From: Mangrovimicrobium sp048323675
GTDB lineage: Bacteria > Pseudomonadota > Gammaproteobacteria > Pseudomonadales > Halieaceae
Length of the DNA: 64,000 nt
Assembly (NCBI RefSeq): GCF_048323675.1
Contig: NZ_JBLWFK010000006.1
Span: 1-64,000, forward strand
Direction: 5' to 3'
The first letter of the stretch is position 1. Every line of letters starts with the position of its first letter. The notes under the pieces were generated by a model. That model saw nothing but the letters and a program-made list of their open reading frames with translations. It was not told the DNA's origin and made no database searches. The position numbers and the translations under genes are program-made. Below are positions 46,444 through 55,533 of the stretch, piece by piece.

Positions 46444-47358
46444 TTAACTTAACTGCCCTGGTATATGTTCCTCGTGGCACTGCAGGTACCACTCGGCAAT
46501 TTCCTCGCGGGTCGCCCACCACACGCCGGGCAGCGACTTGGCGTGCTCGATAAACTCACGCAGCGCGCGCACCCGGTAGGCACGACCGGATACATGCGGG
46601 TGCAGGCCGACGTTCATGATGCGGGCCTGGGTTTCACCTTCCCGGTAGAGGGTGTCGAGCTCCTCGATCAGGATGTCGCGGTACTCGTCGGTGGTGTGGT
46701 TGCGCCGGGTGATGATGGTGAAGTCGTTGATCTCGTTCGAATAGGGAACCGAGACGATCGGGCCCTTGTCGGTGCGGATCATGAAGGGTTGGTCGTCGTT
46801 CATGATGTCGCAGTAGAACTTGAACCCTTCCTCCGCCAGGATCGCGGGCGTATTCAGGGTGCCGCGCAGGGAAGACGACAGCCAGCCCATGGGCCGGCGG
46901 CCGACGTGCTCCTCGTACATGGCGATGGAGCGGGAAATGACCTCGCGCTCGCGAGCCTCGTCGTGGGCGAAGTCCGTCAGCAATTCACCCTGCTCGTAGT
47001 TGTGCGCCAGCAGTTCCCAGCCGCGGTCCAGGCAGGCCTGGACCATGGCGTTACGGCGCTCGAAGGTCACCGCGTTGGTGGTGCAGCTGGCCTTGACCCC
47101 GAGCTCGTCGAACAGGTCATAGAGGCGCCAGATGCCCACGCGCTGGCCGTATTCCCGCCAGCTGTAGTTGGGGTAGTCGGGAATGTTGCCCGGCAGCGTG
47201 TTGGGCAGGATCGCCGGTCCGCCCGCGTAGTAGGGCTGATCGTAATCCTTGACCAGGTCCCAGGTTTCGAGGTTGAAGGTGAGGATCAGGGCGACGCGCT
47301 TGCCGTCGGGCCAGCGCAGCTGGCCCCGTTCGGGCATGGGTACATAATCGTACTGCAT
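46444..47358 (-). CDS. PuuE-like hydrolase of the polysaccharide-deacetylase fold
   Basis: 304 aa. The NodB fold is recognisable from KRVALILTFNLETWD, KASCTTNAVTFER, WELLAHNYEQGEL and SVPYSNEINDFTII, but the usual metal motifs are changed: the D-D of strand 1 is N-L, and H-x3-H is HNYEQ. This is the pattern of the cofactor-poor PuuE/allantoinase-like branch, which opens ureide or amide bonds rather than deacetylating sugars. It begins 3 bp after the stop of the racemase-fold gene, so they are co-expressed. A C-N hydrolase role on a ring-derived intermediate is likely but not proven. Confidence 0.82.
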   Translation of the reverse strand: MQYDYVPMPERGQLRWPDGKRVALILTFNLETWDLVKDYDQPYYAGGPAILPNTLPGNIPDYPNYSWREYGQRVGIWRLYDLFDELGVKASCTTNAVTFERRNAMVQACLDRGWELLAHNYEQGELLTDFAHDEAREREVISRSIAMYEEHVGRRPMGWLSSSLRGTLNTPAILAEEGFKFYCDIMNDDQPFMIRTDKGPIVSVPYSNEINDFTIITRRNHTTDEYRDILIEELDTLYREGETQARIMNVGLHPHVSGRAYRVRALREFIEHAKSLPGVWWATREEIAEWYLQCHEEHIPGQLS

Positions 47359-47361
47359 GGA

Positions 47362-48108
47362 TCAGTGCTCCTCGAGGAGGCGACCGAAACCGGACATGCG
47401 ATCGGGGATGCCGTAGGCGCGCAGCGCGTGCCAGTAGGTCGCGGTGTTGATCGCGATCACCGGCTTGCCCAGTTCCAGTTCCAGTTGCGCGGCCTGTTTC
47501 ACCATCGACAGGTTGGTGCCCACCTGGATGATCGCCTCGACCTCGTCACCGTCGATTTCCGCTACCGCCTCGCGCACCATGGTCGGTGTGGTTTCCGCGA
47601 TCGCGGTCCAGCTCGGACGGCGCAGGGGCACGTCGCGGACAGTCTCGTAGCCGTGGTCGCTGAGGAAGTTTTTCACCTCGGTGTTGGCCACCGGGAAGTA
47701 GGGCGACAGGAAGGAGACCTTCTTGAAGTTGCCCAGGGCCTTGAGCGCGGCAACCACGGACTCGGAGCCGGTGGAGATCCGCAGGCCGGACACTTCCTCG
47801 ATGTTCTGCTTCCACTTCGCCGCGCCCTCGGCGCCGCCGTAGAAAGTCACCGCCGACATGCCCATGACCAGGTAGTCGGGGGCGCAGGTCAGCACGCCCT
47901 TCACCGCGTCCACGGTGCAGCGATCGATTTCCAGCGTGCCCTGCATGAAGGACTCGTCGGAAATCGCCTGGGCGTTCTGGATGATGATGCGGCTGTAGTG
48001 GTTGGTGACGCCCACCGGGCGCATGTCATCGAAATCGGGCTGAACGATCGTGTTGGTCGAGGGGCCAAGCACGCCAAATTTTGCACGGTAACCGAGGGCA
48101 TCAGGCAT
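47362..48108 (-). CDS. Maleate-isomerase/Asp-Glu-racemase-fold protein lacking both catalytic cysteines
   Basis: 248 aa. The GPSTNTIVQPD segment (15-25) is the substrate-carboxylate loop of maleate cis-trans isomerase and related enzymes. The two active-site cysteines of the family would lie in strands YLVMGMSAVTF and AIIQVGTNLS. Here the positions are M84 (followed by Ser85) and G197. The only cysteines, C64 and C75, are elsewhere. So either the chemistry differs from racemase/isomerase or the protein binds without catalysis. It sits between the FAD monooxygenase (11 bp gap) and the PuuE-like gene (3 bp gap), in one leftward operon. Decarboxylase-like chemistry is another option. Confidence 0.8.
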   Translation of the reverse strand: MPDALGYRAKFGVLGPSTNTIVQPDFDDMRPVGVTNHYSRIIIQNAQAISDESFMQGTLEIDRCTVDAVKGVLTCAPDYLVMGMSAVTFYGGAEGAAKWKQNIEEVSGLRISTGSESVVAALKALGNFKKVSFLSPYFPVANTEVKNFLSDHGYETVRDVPLRRPSWTAIAETTPTMVREAVAEIDGDEVEAIIQVGTNLSMVKQAAQLELELGKPVIAINTATYWHALRAYGIPDRMSGFGRLLEEH

Positions 48109-48119
48109 TTTCCAATCTC

Positions 48120-49313
48120 CTAGTTTGCGGTCCTGGATTCTTCCAGGCTGGTGTACATCGCCTGGCGACGCAGGAACGCGCGGCGGCGTTCGGGGTCGTC
48201 ACGGGTTTCTTTCATTTCCTGCAGGCGCAGGGCGTGATTTTCCTCCGGGCTGTGCTCCAGCAGTTTCTTGTTCTGCATGGTCTGGGCCTGGATAAAGCGG
48301 TGGGTGACCGGACGGCGTTCAGCGTCAAATGCCTCGAAACGCGCGTCGTCGTGCCCCTTGTCGAGGTTTGCCTTGATCTTGTCGCACAGGCACCAGGCAT
48401 CGTGGATGCCGCTGTTCATGCCGAAGCCGCCGAGGGGGTTGTTGAGGTGGGCGGCGTCGCCCACCAGGCCGACGCGGCCGTGGTCGAAGCGGGTCGCCAC
48501 CCGCTGGTGTACGCGATAGATGGTGCGGTGCTCGGTCTCCACGTCTTCCCGGCCGATCAGGTCGCGGAACACCTGGTTTTTCTTCTCGTCCGAGCGCAGC
48601 CACTCATCCGGCTGGTCTTCCTTCGCCGGCACCAGGATGCGCCAGACGCTGGGCACCCGCAGCAGCACCATCCACTCCTTCGGATCGGAGACATAATTCA
48701 CGTAGGCCAGGTTGTCGATGTAATCGCGCAACTCCACCTTGGTGGAGAGGGTCAGGAAACGTTCGGGATAGGTGAAACCGTCGAACTGTACGCCCAGCCA
48801 TTTGCGGATGATGGAGTTGCCGCCGTCGGCTGCGACCAGGTATTTGGCACGCACTTTCTCGATGGAGAAGGGGCCTTCCAGCGCGACCTCGACGCCCTCG
48901 TCATCCTGGGTAAAGGCCACCACGCGCTGGTTGAAACGCACCTCGGCGTGGGGATGGTCTTCCAGCGCGTTGGCCATCATGTTGGCCAGCACGTACTGCT
49001 CGCATTGCAGGCGGTAGGGAAAGCGGGTTTCGTCGGCCAGTTCGGAGAGGTCGAAGGAAACCAGTTCACCGCTCTCGCGCTCGCGGAAATGGTATTCCGG
49101 GGCTTTCAGGCCTTTCTCGATGAGTTTATCCGCCATGCCCAGTTCATCCAGCATTTCCAGCGTGGGCGGGTGGAAAGTCGATGCGCGCAGGTCGAGGGCG
49201 CAGTCAGGGCCCGCCTCCACCAGCAGCACGTCGATGCCCATACTCGCCAACCGGTACGCCGCCACGGTACCCACGGGGCCCGCTCCGGCGACAATGACCT
49301 GGGGGTTTTTCAT
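48120..49313 (-). CDS. FAD-dependent aromatic-type monooxygenase (PheA/UbiH fold)
   Basis: 397 aa, a class A flavoprotein that hydroxylates aromatic or enol-type rings with NAD(P)H and O2. FAD motif GAGPVG at 10-15, DG motif AADGG at 162-165, and GD motif GLVGDAAHLNNPLGGFGMNSG starting near 283. It is somewhat shorter than phenol hydroxylases and lacks their C-terminal thioredoxin-like domain, similar to 3-hydroxybenzoate or hydroxynicotinate hydroxylase-size enzymes. It is the first gene of the leftward operon with the isomerase-like and PuuE-like genes, and would supply the hydroxylated intermediate. Confidence 0.92.
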   Translation of the reverse strand: MKNPQVIVAGAGPVGTVAAYRLASMGIDVLLVEAGPDCALDLRASTFHPPTLEMLDELGMADKLIEKGLKAPEYHFRERESGELVSFDLSELADETRFPYRLQCEQYVLANMMANALEDHPHAEVRFNQRVVAFTQDDEGVEVALEGPFSIEKVRAKYLVAADGGNSIIRKWLGVQFDGFTYPERFLTLSTKVELRDYIDNLAYVNYVSDPKEWMVLLRVPSVWRILVPAKEDQPDEWLRSDEKKNQVFRDLIGREDVETEHRTIYRVHQRVATRFDHGRVGLVGDAAHLNNPLGGFGMNSGIHDAWCLCDKIKANLDKGHDDARFEAFDAERRPVTHRFIQAQTMQNKKLLEHSPEENHALRLQEMKETRDDPERRRAFLRRQAMYTSLEESRTAN

Positions 49314-49578
49314 AACGTTTTCACCCTGAGAAATGTCGATAAAATCCGTCTCCAGTACGCCGAGTTGACCAGAGGTACGCAGACGGCGCTGAGTCCGGAG
49401 ACAGCACCGTCGTACCCGCTGTCGCAGGTCGTTTCAGTGCAAGCTGGGGTCAGTTTAGAAAGACGCCGGCGCGGTCGACCATGACATTCGTCAACTCCGC
49501 GGCGAAATTCATCAAAGGTGATTCTCCAGCCTTCCATACCAGCCCTCCTCGGTTTACGTGGCAAGCAGACAGGCGCTA

Positions 49579-50502
49579 TTACTCGGGCTTGCGCGCCTTT
49601 TTGTAATCGATAACGTCGAGGCGAGGCTCTTTCCAGGACTCGAAATCGAAAATTTCCGGGACGCGCTTCTCAATACCCTTCAACACACCCGAAGGCAGGT
49701 CGTCCAGCGTGCGGTACTTGGTGCCATAAGCCCTGCCGTAGGTCCTCCCGGCGTGACCTCCCAGGCCCAGCCAGGGGTGCCAGCTGCCGAGGTTCTGGAA
49801 CTGCAGGAACGCGGGCGCCATGCTCAGGGAGGGGTCGAGGATATCGCTGACTTCCGCCGCTGCGACCAGCAGTGAATCCCAGTAACGGGTGGTGCCGGAA
49901 GAGCTTTTTGGCCACTCCTTCGGGTCGAAGGGGTTGGGCATGGCCATGTGGGCGGCTGTGGGCACGAACAACTTGTCGCCCATGACCTCCATGCGCAGCA
50001 CTTCGGGACTCAACTCCGCCACACCGCCGGTGATGACCCCATCGGGACCGATCTCCACTTTCAGCGGCCCGCCGATAAAATCCCACACCTTGCGTTTCTC
50101 GCCAGTGACCGGGTTTTCCCAGACATCCAGCACCTCGTCGGTATCGAACTTGCAGTACACGCCGCATTCCGCGCCGACGCTGAGGTAGTTGCCGTTGGGC
50201 AGGGGCTTCCAGCGGGTGATGTTGAGGTTGTTCATGGTGAAGAACGGCACGAGGTTGCCATCGTGCAGGTAGCCGTAGAGGTGCAGGCGGTAAAAGGTGT
50301 AGACCAACTCTTCCTCTATCGAGCCCAGGGTCTTGGCCCTCACCTTTGCCCGCAGGGCAGGGTCTTCCAGGTCGAGTCTTCCCGCCGGCGTTTCCGCGGC
50401 CGAAAGTGCGCCGGAATGACCCAGCCCGGCAGCGGCCAGCGCCGCAACACCCAGGCCGGAGCCGAGCACAGCCCTTCGGCTGATGGTTTCCGAATCTTTC
50501 AT
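49579..50502 (-). CDS. DUF1838 protein, TAT-exported
   Basis: 307 aa. The N-terminus has ISRRAVLGSGLGVAALAAAGLG, a classic twin-arginine signal. The mature part matches DUF1838: FTMNNLNITRWKPLPNGNYLSVGAECGVYCKFDTDEVLDVWENPVTGE. The fold is thought to be lipocalin-like and its function is unknown; TAT export implies folding with a cofactor in the cytoplasm. It lies 265 bp before the monooxygenase and 93 bp after the TBDT at 50596 on the same strand, so TBDT and DUF1838 may be one transcript. A role in handling the imported substrate in the periplasm is inferred. Confidence 0.85.
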   Translation of the reverse strand: MKDSETISRRAVLGSGLGVAALAAAGLGHSGALSAAETPAGRLDLEDPALRAKVRAKTLGSIEEELVYTFYRLHLYGYLHDGNLVPFFTMNNLNITRWKPLPNGNYLSVGAECGVYCKFDTDEVLDVWENPVTGEKRKVWDFIGGPLKVEIGPDGVITGGVAELSPEVLRMEVMGDKLFVPTAAHMAMPNPFDPKEWPKSSSGTTRYWDSLLVAAAEVSDILDPSLSMAPAFLQFQNLGSWHPWLGLGGHAGRTYGRAYGTKYRTLDDLPSGVLKGIEKRVPEIFDFESWKEPRLDVIDYKKARKPE

Positions 50503-50595
50503 AGCGACAGAACTCCAGTAAATTCCTGATTGGGGCGAATCCGGACCGCGGCAAGTGCAACTGCCACGGTCCGGTTCAGGTGGACTACACCTCGA

Positions 50596-52968
50596 TCAGA
50601 AGCGGTAGTTCATGGTCACGCCGAACTGGCGCGGATTGGGCATAGCCGCTTCCACTGCGGAGAGCTGGAAGTAGTAGGGGTCGGCCGCGCTGTCGCCCTG
50701 GGAGCGGGCCCACTCCAGGGTGTCGTCGTCGAACAGGTTGTTGACGAAAACGGTGACATCCCAGGACTCGGTGAGCACTCCGCCGCGCAGGTGCGCCAGG
50801 GTCTGCGGATCGATCCAGGAGATATTGGCCAGCGAGGTGTAGCGCTTGTCGATATAGGTCGCATCGAGGCGGACGAACCAGTCAAGACCATTGGCGAACT
50901 GGTCGTCGTACTGCACGTAGGCAGCGGCCTGGGTCTCGGGTACCTGCGAGAACTTCTGGCCCTCGGCGTTTTCCTTGCCGAACACGATCTGCATCTGGCG
51001 GTCGTTCAGGGACTTGGTAATTTCCGAGTCCGCGTAGGAGAAGCTGCCGCCAACGGTCAGGTTCGACGTGATGCTGTAGGCGCCGTCGATCTCGATACCG
51101 GTGGTCTCGCTATCGCCGCCGGCCATCGGCACTGCGTTGAACACTTCACCGTCCGGCGCCGCGTTGAGCTCGATCACGCCGTCGCCATTCAGGTCGACCT
51201 GCATGCCGCCGAGCACCTGGCGGTCCGTCCACTCGAGGAAGTACACGGAGGTGTTCAGGTACCAGCGACCATCTGCGCTGCGGTGCTTCCAGCCCATCTC
51301 GTAGTTCTTCACCATTGCTTCCGGCGCCGACTCGGAAATGCCGTATTCACGCGCCACCGCCTGTTCTTCCGGGGTCAGCTCGAAATACACCGAGTAGCCC
51401 TGGGTGGGCTGGTTGCCCTCGGCGTAGTTGAGGTAGAAGTTGTTCTCCTCGTTCATCGACCACAACAGCAGCGCGCGCGGCAGGGTTGACTTGGTCTCGA
51501 TGGCGAATTCGCCGGACGAATCCACCCCGCTGGTGATCTTGTCGGTCTGGCGACGCGCCTCGATGCTCAGGTTGAGATTCTCGGTAATGTCGAACCCGAT
51601 ACTGCCGAAAATGGAGTCGGTTTCGGTGTTGTTCTTCTGCAGCGCAAGCGGACCGAAGGGACCACCCGCGGATGGGCCGAACTCGGTACCGTAGATGAAG
51701 CCGCCACCGGTATTGAAATCTGCGTCGAGCCGGGCAACACCCACCATCCACTGCAGGCGGTCATCGCCAGGCGAGGCCAGGCGCAGTTCATAGGTTTCCT
51801 GCTTCTGTTCGTTGATGCTGTAGGACTGGTAACGATCAGTCGGGGTGCGCTCGAAGTCCTGCAGGTTGTCGATCGACTGCTCCTGGGTACTCACGGTGCC
51901 GGTCAGGCTGTAGCCGTCGAGGAAGAACCAGTCCATATTCGCGGAGAGCAGTTCGTGCTTCAGTTTCAGCTTGTGCTGGGTGAAGGGCAACAGTGACTCG
52001 GAGGCTTCGGGAACCTTTGAGTTGAGGGCCAGCGAATCGCTGTCCGGGGTTTTCAGGCCGCCGCAGTAGAACATGCTCGCCTGCTCCAGGGTCATTCCCG
52101 CGGGCAAGCCATAGAGCGAACGGTCCGGGGGCGGATTGACGAAGGGGCCGCAGTTGAAGTCCGTGTAGCGGGCAATCAACTGGGTTGCCGCCGGAGTATC
52201 CTCGTCGTCGCGCTTGCTGTAGCGCACCTTGAATGACAGGTCATCAGTCGGGGTAAAGGCGACCGTGCCGGAATAGTAGCGCTGCTCGGTGCCGCCGAGG
52301 TCACTGCCATCCAGCTGGTTCTCGTAGAAACCGTCGAATTCACGGCCATCGAAGGTGACCCGTGCGGCCAGCATGTCCTCGATGATCGGCCCCTCGACCG
52401 AACCATAGAGGCGGTAGTCGTTATCGGTGGCCATGGTGCTGCCAACCTTGCCCTTGAATTCATTGCCGGGGGTGGTGGTGATCATGCTGATGGCGCCGCC
52501 GAAGGTGGCGCGACCGAAGAGTGCCGACTGCGGTCCCTTGATCACCTCAACCCGCTGGATGTCCTCGACACCGATACCCGCGGGGCTGCCAATATAGGGT
52601 ACGTTGTCGATGAAAACGGTCACCAGGTCGCGACGGTTATCGCCAGTGGCAGAGGTCTGGGCCATACCGCGGACCGAAAAATCGCTGTTGGCTCGCGAGG
52701 TGCCGCCATTGAAACTCAGGCCCGGGGTGAATTTGGTCAGGTCGGCCATGTTTTCGATGCCGCGCTCGGAAATCGCGTCGGCACTGAACGCCTGTATAGA
52801 CAGTGGGGTATCCTGAATGGATTCATCCCGTTTACGCGCGGTTACAACGATCTCTTCGATACCGCCGCTTGCAGTTTTTCCCGTCGCAGAATCCTGAGCA
52901 ACAACCGGCATCGCAGAGGCAATGGCGGCTGCCAGCAAAAGTCGCTGAGGCTTGAATGGTGTTGGCAT
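50596..52968 (-). CDS. TonB-dependent outer-membrane receptor (790 aa)
   Basis: GGGGAG precedes the ATG at 52968. Signal peptide (LLLAAAIASAMPVVAQ), TonB box EEIVVTARKRDESIQDTPLSI, plug with VFIDNVPYIGSPAGIGVE and VEVIKGPQSALFGRATFGGAISM, barrel ending MNYRF. Operator C is 77 bp upstream. With the DUF1838 gene downstream and the CoA-transferase/lyase pair upstream, this is a second probable importer of the regulon. It and the receptor at 37476 are of the same subfamily but clearly diverged, so they may take up different forms of the compound. Confidence 0.93.
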   Translation of the reverse strand: MPTPFKPQRLLLAAAIASAMPVVAQDSATGKTASGGIEEIVVTARKRDESIQDTPLSIQAFSADAISERGIENMADLTKFTPGLSFNGGTSRANSDFSVRGMAQTSATGDNRRDLVTVFIDNVPYIGSPAGIGVEDIQRVEVIKGPQSALFGRATFGGAISMITTTPGNEFKGKVGSTMATDNDYRLYGSVEGPIIEDMLAARVTFDGREFDGFYENQLDGSDLGGTEQRYYSGTVAFTPTDDLSFKVRYSKRDDEDTPAATQLIARYTDFNCGPFVNPPPDRSLYGLPAGMTLEQASMFYCGGLKTPDSDSLALNSKVPEASESLLPFTQHKLKLKHELLSANMDWFFLDGYSLTGTVSTQEQSIDNLQDFERTPTDRYQSYSINEQKQETYELRLASPGDDRLQWMVGVARLDADFNTGGGFIYGTEFGPSAGGPFGPLALQKNNTETDSIFGSIGFDITENLNLSIEARRQTDKITSGVDSSGEFAIETKSTLPRALLLWSMNEENNFYLNYAEGNQPTQGYSVYFELTPEEQAVAREYGISESAPEAMVKNYEMGWKHRSADGRWYLNTSVYFLEWTDRQVLGGMQVDLNGDGVIELNAAPDGEVFNAVPMAGGDSETTGIEIDGAYSITSNLTVGGSFSYADSEITKSLNDRQMQIVFGKENAEGQKFSQVPETQAAAYVQYDDQFANGLDWFVRLDATYIDKRYTSLANISWIDPQTLAHLRGGVLTESWDVTVFVNNLFDDDTLEWARSQGDSAADPYYFQLSAVEAAMPNPRQFGVTMNYRF

Positions 52969-53044
52969 AGCGTGGCTCCCCTTGGAATATCGCTATCAGT
53001 GGCTTTTCAATGGTGTGTTCTAACGGGCGCAAACACTATTAATA

Positions 53045-53064
53045 ACTAATGATATATAAATGTA
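53045..53064. promoter_or_regulatory. Putative operator C of the catabolic regulon
   Basis: ACTAATGATATATAAATGTA shares 15 of the first 18 positions with operator A. It is 77 bp upstream of the TBDT start codon at 52968, the same distance as in front of other regulon genes. Confidence 0.5.
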
Positions 53065-53203
53065 TCTTTATGACTATATAATCCCCTCGCCAGACCGCAG
53101 ATGTCAACGCTTTTCCGCGCTCCGGGGGAAGAGGCTGGACAGCGGCGCTGCCGGTCCGGCGGACAGGCAATACTCAGGGGAAGCGGGGAATATGCGCGCC
53201 CGT

Positions 53204-54133
53204 TCAGGCGCGCTCGAAACCCCTGGGAAGTCCCGCTGCGGGCGTGAAGCCGTAAATCTCCACATCGGGCATCGCCGCGGCGAGAAAGTCCCGGGCGCGC
53301 ATCAGCGCCTCGAAGTCGATACCGGTTTTCATACCCATCGCCTCCACCAGGAATACCAGGTCCTCGGTGACAATGTTGCCGGAAGCGCCCGGGGCAAAGG
53401 GGCAGCCGCCAATACCGCCCATGGAGGCATCCACTGTAGTGATGCCCATATCCAGCGCCGCCAGCGCATTGGCGAGACCCTGGCCGCGGGTGTTGTGCAG
53501 GTGCACGCCATTCAGGCGGTCCCGGCCCACGGCATCCCAGACTTTCTTCACCAGCCGTCGCAGCTGGGCCGGGTTGGCATAGCCGGTGGTATCGGAAAGT
53601 CCCACCTCCGCACAACCCGCTTCGATGGCCGCCACCGCGAGTCGCACCACCAACTCCTCCGATACCGGCCCTTCGAGGGTGCAACCGAAGGCGGTGGACA
53701 GACCCACTTCGAAGTGAGGGCGCTGTTCCGCGGGCTGCTGCGCCACCAGGCTGGCGATCGCGGCAATTTCCTCCAGCATCTGGGCGTGGTTGCGGCGCAC
53801 GTTCTTCAGGCTGTGGGTCTCGCTGACCGACAGCGGGATACTGATCTTGTGGGCACCGGCACGAACGGCATTCTCGGCGCCGCGCAGGTTGGGCACCAGC
53901 ACCGCCACATCGAGACCGGGAATGGTCCGTGCGTGCGCGACGATTTCCGCGGTGTCTGCCATCTGCGGCAGTACACTGGGAGGCACGAACGAGCCCACTT
54001 CAATCTCCCGCAACCCGGCGGCGGCCAGCAGGCTGATCCACTCGCACTTGGCCTGGGTGGGCATGACCTGCGCGAGGCTCTGCAGTCCGTCCCGCGGCCC
54101 TACCTCACTCACCAGAATATCGACTTGCTCCAT
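53204..54133 (-). CDS. HMG-CoA lyase-like acyl-CoA lyase
   Basis: 309 aa, a divalent-metal TIM-barrel lyase that splits a 3-hydroxyacyl-CoA such as HMG-CoA or a citramalyl-CoA-like ester into a ketoacid or acetoacetate and acetyl-CoA. SEVGPRDGLQ at the N-terminus, metal-binding HLHNTRGQG, and the signature VDASMGGIGGCPFAPGASGN with the catalytic Cys. It is divergent from the class III CoA-transferase at 54304, with one shared operator between them. The pair makes sense as activation of a branched hydroxy-acid by CoA transfer and its cleavage. Confidence 0.92.
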   Translation of the reverse strand: MEQVDILVSEVGPRDGLQSLAQVMPTQAKCEWISLLAAAGLREIEVGSFVPPSVLPQMADTAEIVAHARTIPGLDVAVLVPNLRGAENAVRAGAHKISIPLSVSETHSLKNVRRNHAQMLEEIAAIASLVAQQPAEQRPHFEVGLSTAFGCTLEGPVSEELVVRLAVAAIEAGCAEVGLSDTTGYANPAQLRRLVKKVWDAVGRDRLNGVHLHNTRGQGLANALAALDMGITTVDASMGGIGGCPFAPGASGNIVTEDLVFLVEAMGMKTGIDFEALMRARDFLAAAMPDVEIYGFTPAAGLPRGFERA

Positions 54134-54207
54134 TGCGTCCTGTTTCCTCTATGTCTACGACCGGCAACCGGCCTCGAAACGAAAAGTGATCCGCACTTCC
54201 CACAAAC

Positions 54208-54227
54208 ACTAATGTTATATTATTATA
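54208..54227. promoter_or_regulatory. Putative operator B of the catabolic regulon
   Basis: ACTAATGTTATATTATTATA, matching operator A at its first 18 positions. It lies midway between divergent genes: 75 bp from the lyase start and 77 bp from the CoA-transferase start, so it could control both. Confidence 0.65.
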
Positions 54228-54303
54228 TTTTTTAAGTTTGTGCAGGACCGGTTTTCCGGTACGCGAAATTCAATCACCCGACAGGACATCCGGCAGACAG
54301 ACT

Positions 54304-55494
54304 ATGACGATCCAGCAAGCCCTCCCCCTCCAGAATATCAAGGTAGTAGAGCTCAGCCACATGGTCATGGGCCCCGCCACCGGGGTCATCCTCGCCGACC
54401 TCGGCGCCGAGGTGATCAAGGTCGAACCGCTCAAGGGCGACAACACCCGGCGCCTCAAGGGCTCCGGTGCCGGCTACTTCCCGATGTACAACCGCAACAA
54501 GCGCAGCCTCTGCCTGGACCTCAAGTCGGAGGGTGGCTTGCAGGTAGTGAAGGATCTCATCGCCCAGGCGGACGTGGTCATCGAGAATTTCCGTCCCGGC
54601 GCGTTGCAGAGTATGGGCCTGGACTACGCAACCCTGTCCCAGTCCCACCCCGGGCTGATCTACTGCTCGCTGAAGGGCTTCCTCAGCGGCCCCTATGAAC
54701 ACCGCACCGCCCTCGACGAAGTCGCGCAGATGATGGGCGGCCTGGCCTACATGACCGGCCTGCCGGATCGCCCGATGCGGGCGGGCTCCTCGGTGATCGA
54801 CATCACCGGCGCCATGTTCGGCGTCATCGGCATCCTCGCGGCACTGGAGGAACGCCACCACACCGGCAAGGGCAAGGAGATCACCAGCGCCCTTTACGAA
54901 ACCACCGCCTTCATGGTCGGCCAGCACATGGCCCAGTGCGCGGTGACCGGCGAGGCGCCGCCGCCCATGTCCATTCGCCGCTCCGCCTGGGGTGTGTACG
55001 ACATCTTCGAAACCGCCGACGACGACAAGGTTTTCGTGGCGGTGGTCAGCGATACCCAGTGGCGCCTGTTCTGCGAGGCTTTCGACCTGCAGGAATTTGC
55101 CAGCGACGTCTCCCTCGCGGCAAACAGCGGCCGTTTCGAGCAACGCGATCGCATCATCCCCGCAATCAGCGCGGTCTTCAGCCAGCTGTCCAAGGCCGAC
55201 CTGATGGCCAAACTGGACACCACCGGCCTGCCCTACGCGCCCATCAACCGCCCCCAGGACCTGTTCGACGACCCCCAGCTGAATGCCGACGGCCTGCTGC
55301 ATGTCACCCTGCCGGATGGCGCGCAGGTAAAACTGCCGGCGCTGCCCATCGAGATGGGCGGCAACAAATTCGGCCTGCGCTACAATCCGCCGGTCGAAGC
55401 GAGCGAGACCCGCTCCACCCTGCACGCGGCGGGTTTCAGCGATGCAGACATCGACCAGCTGGTAGCGGACGGCGTCCTGCGCGACGAGCCCTGA
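54304..55494 (+). CDS. Class III CoA-transferase (CaiB/BaiF family)
   Basis: 396 aa from the ATG at 54304. Moves CoA between carboxylic acids without a phosphorylated intermediate. Catalytic Asp D166 in GSSVIDITGAMFG (D169 in formyl-CoA transferase), N-terminal VVELSHMVMGPATG, and LDLKSEGGLQVVKDLIAQADVVIENFRPGA are typical. Divergent from the lyase, followed after 39 bp by an exported alpha/beta hydrolase. Likely activates the diacid or hydroxy-acid product of ring cleavage. CoA donor is unknown, probably succinyl- or acetyl-CoA. Confidence 0.93.
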   Translation: MTIQQALPLQNIKVVELSHMVMGPATGVILADLGAEVIKVEPLKGDNTRRLKGSGAGYFPMYNRNKRSLCLDLKSEGGLQVVKDLIAQADVVIENFRPGALQSMGLDYATLSQSHPGLIYCSLKGFLSGPYEHRTALDEVAQMMGGLAYMTGLPDRPMRAGSSVIDITGAMFGVIGILAALEERHHTGKGKEITSALYETTAFMVGQHMAQCAVTGEAPPPMSIRRSAWGVYDIFETADDDKVFVAVVSDTQWRLFCEAFDLQEFASDVSLAANSGRFEQRDRIIPAISAVFSQLSKADLMAKLDTTGLPYAPINRPQDLFDDPQLNADGLLHVTLPDGAQVKLPALPIEMGGNKFGLRYNPPVEASETRSTLHAAGFSDADIDQLVADGVLRDEP

Positions 55495-55533
55495 TTACGC
55501 CCCGCCAGCCAACTCACCATCACGGGAGGCACC

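Noticed and set aside
46465..48123. 552-codon plus-strand open frame opposite the deacetylase-like and isomerase-like genes
   Set aside because: Spans two real genes on the other strand and has no domain.
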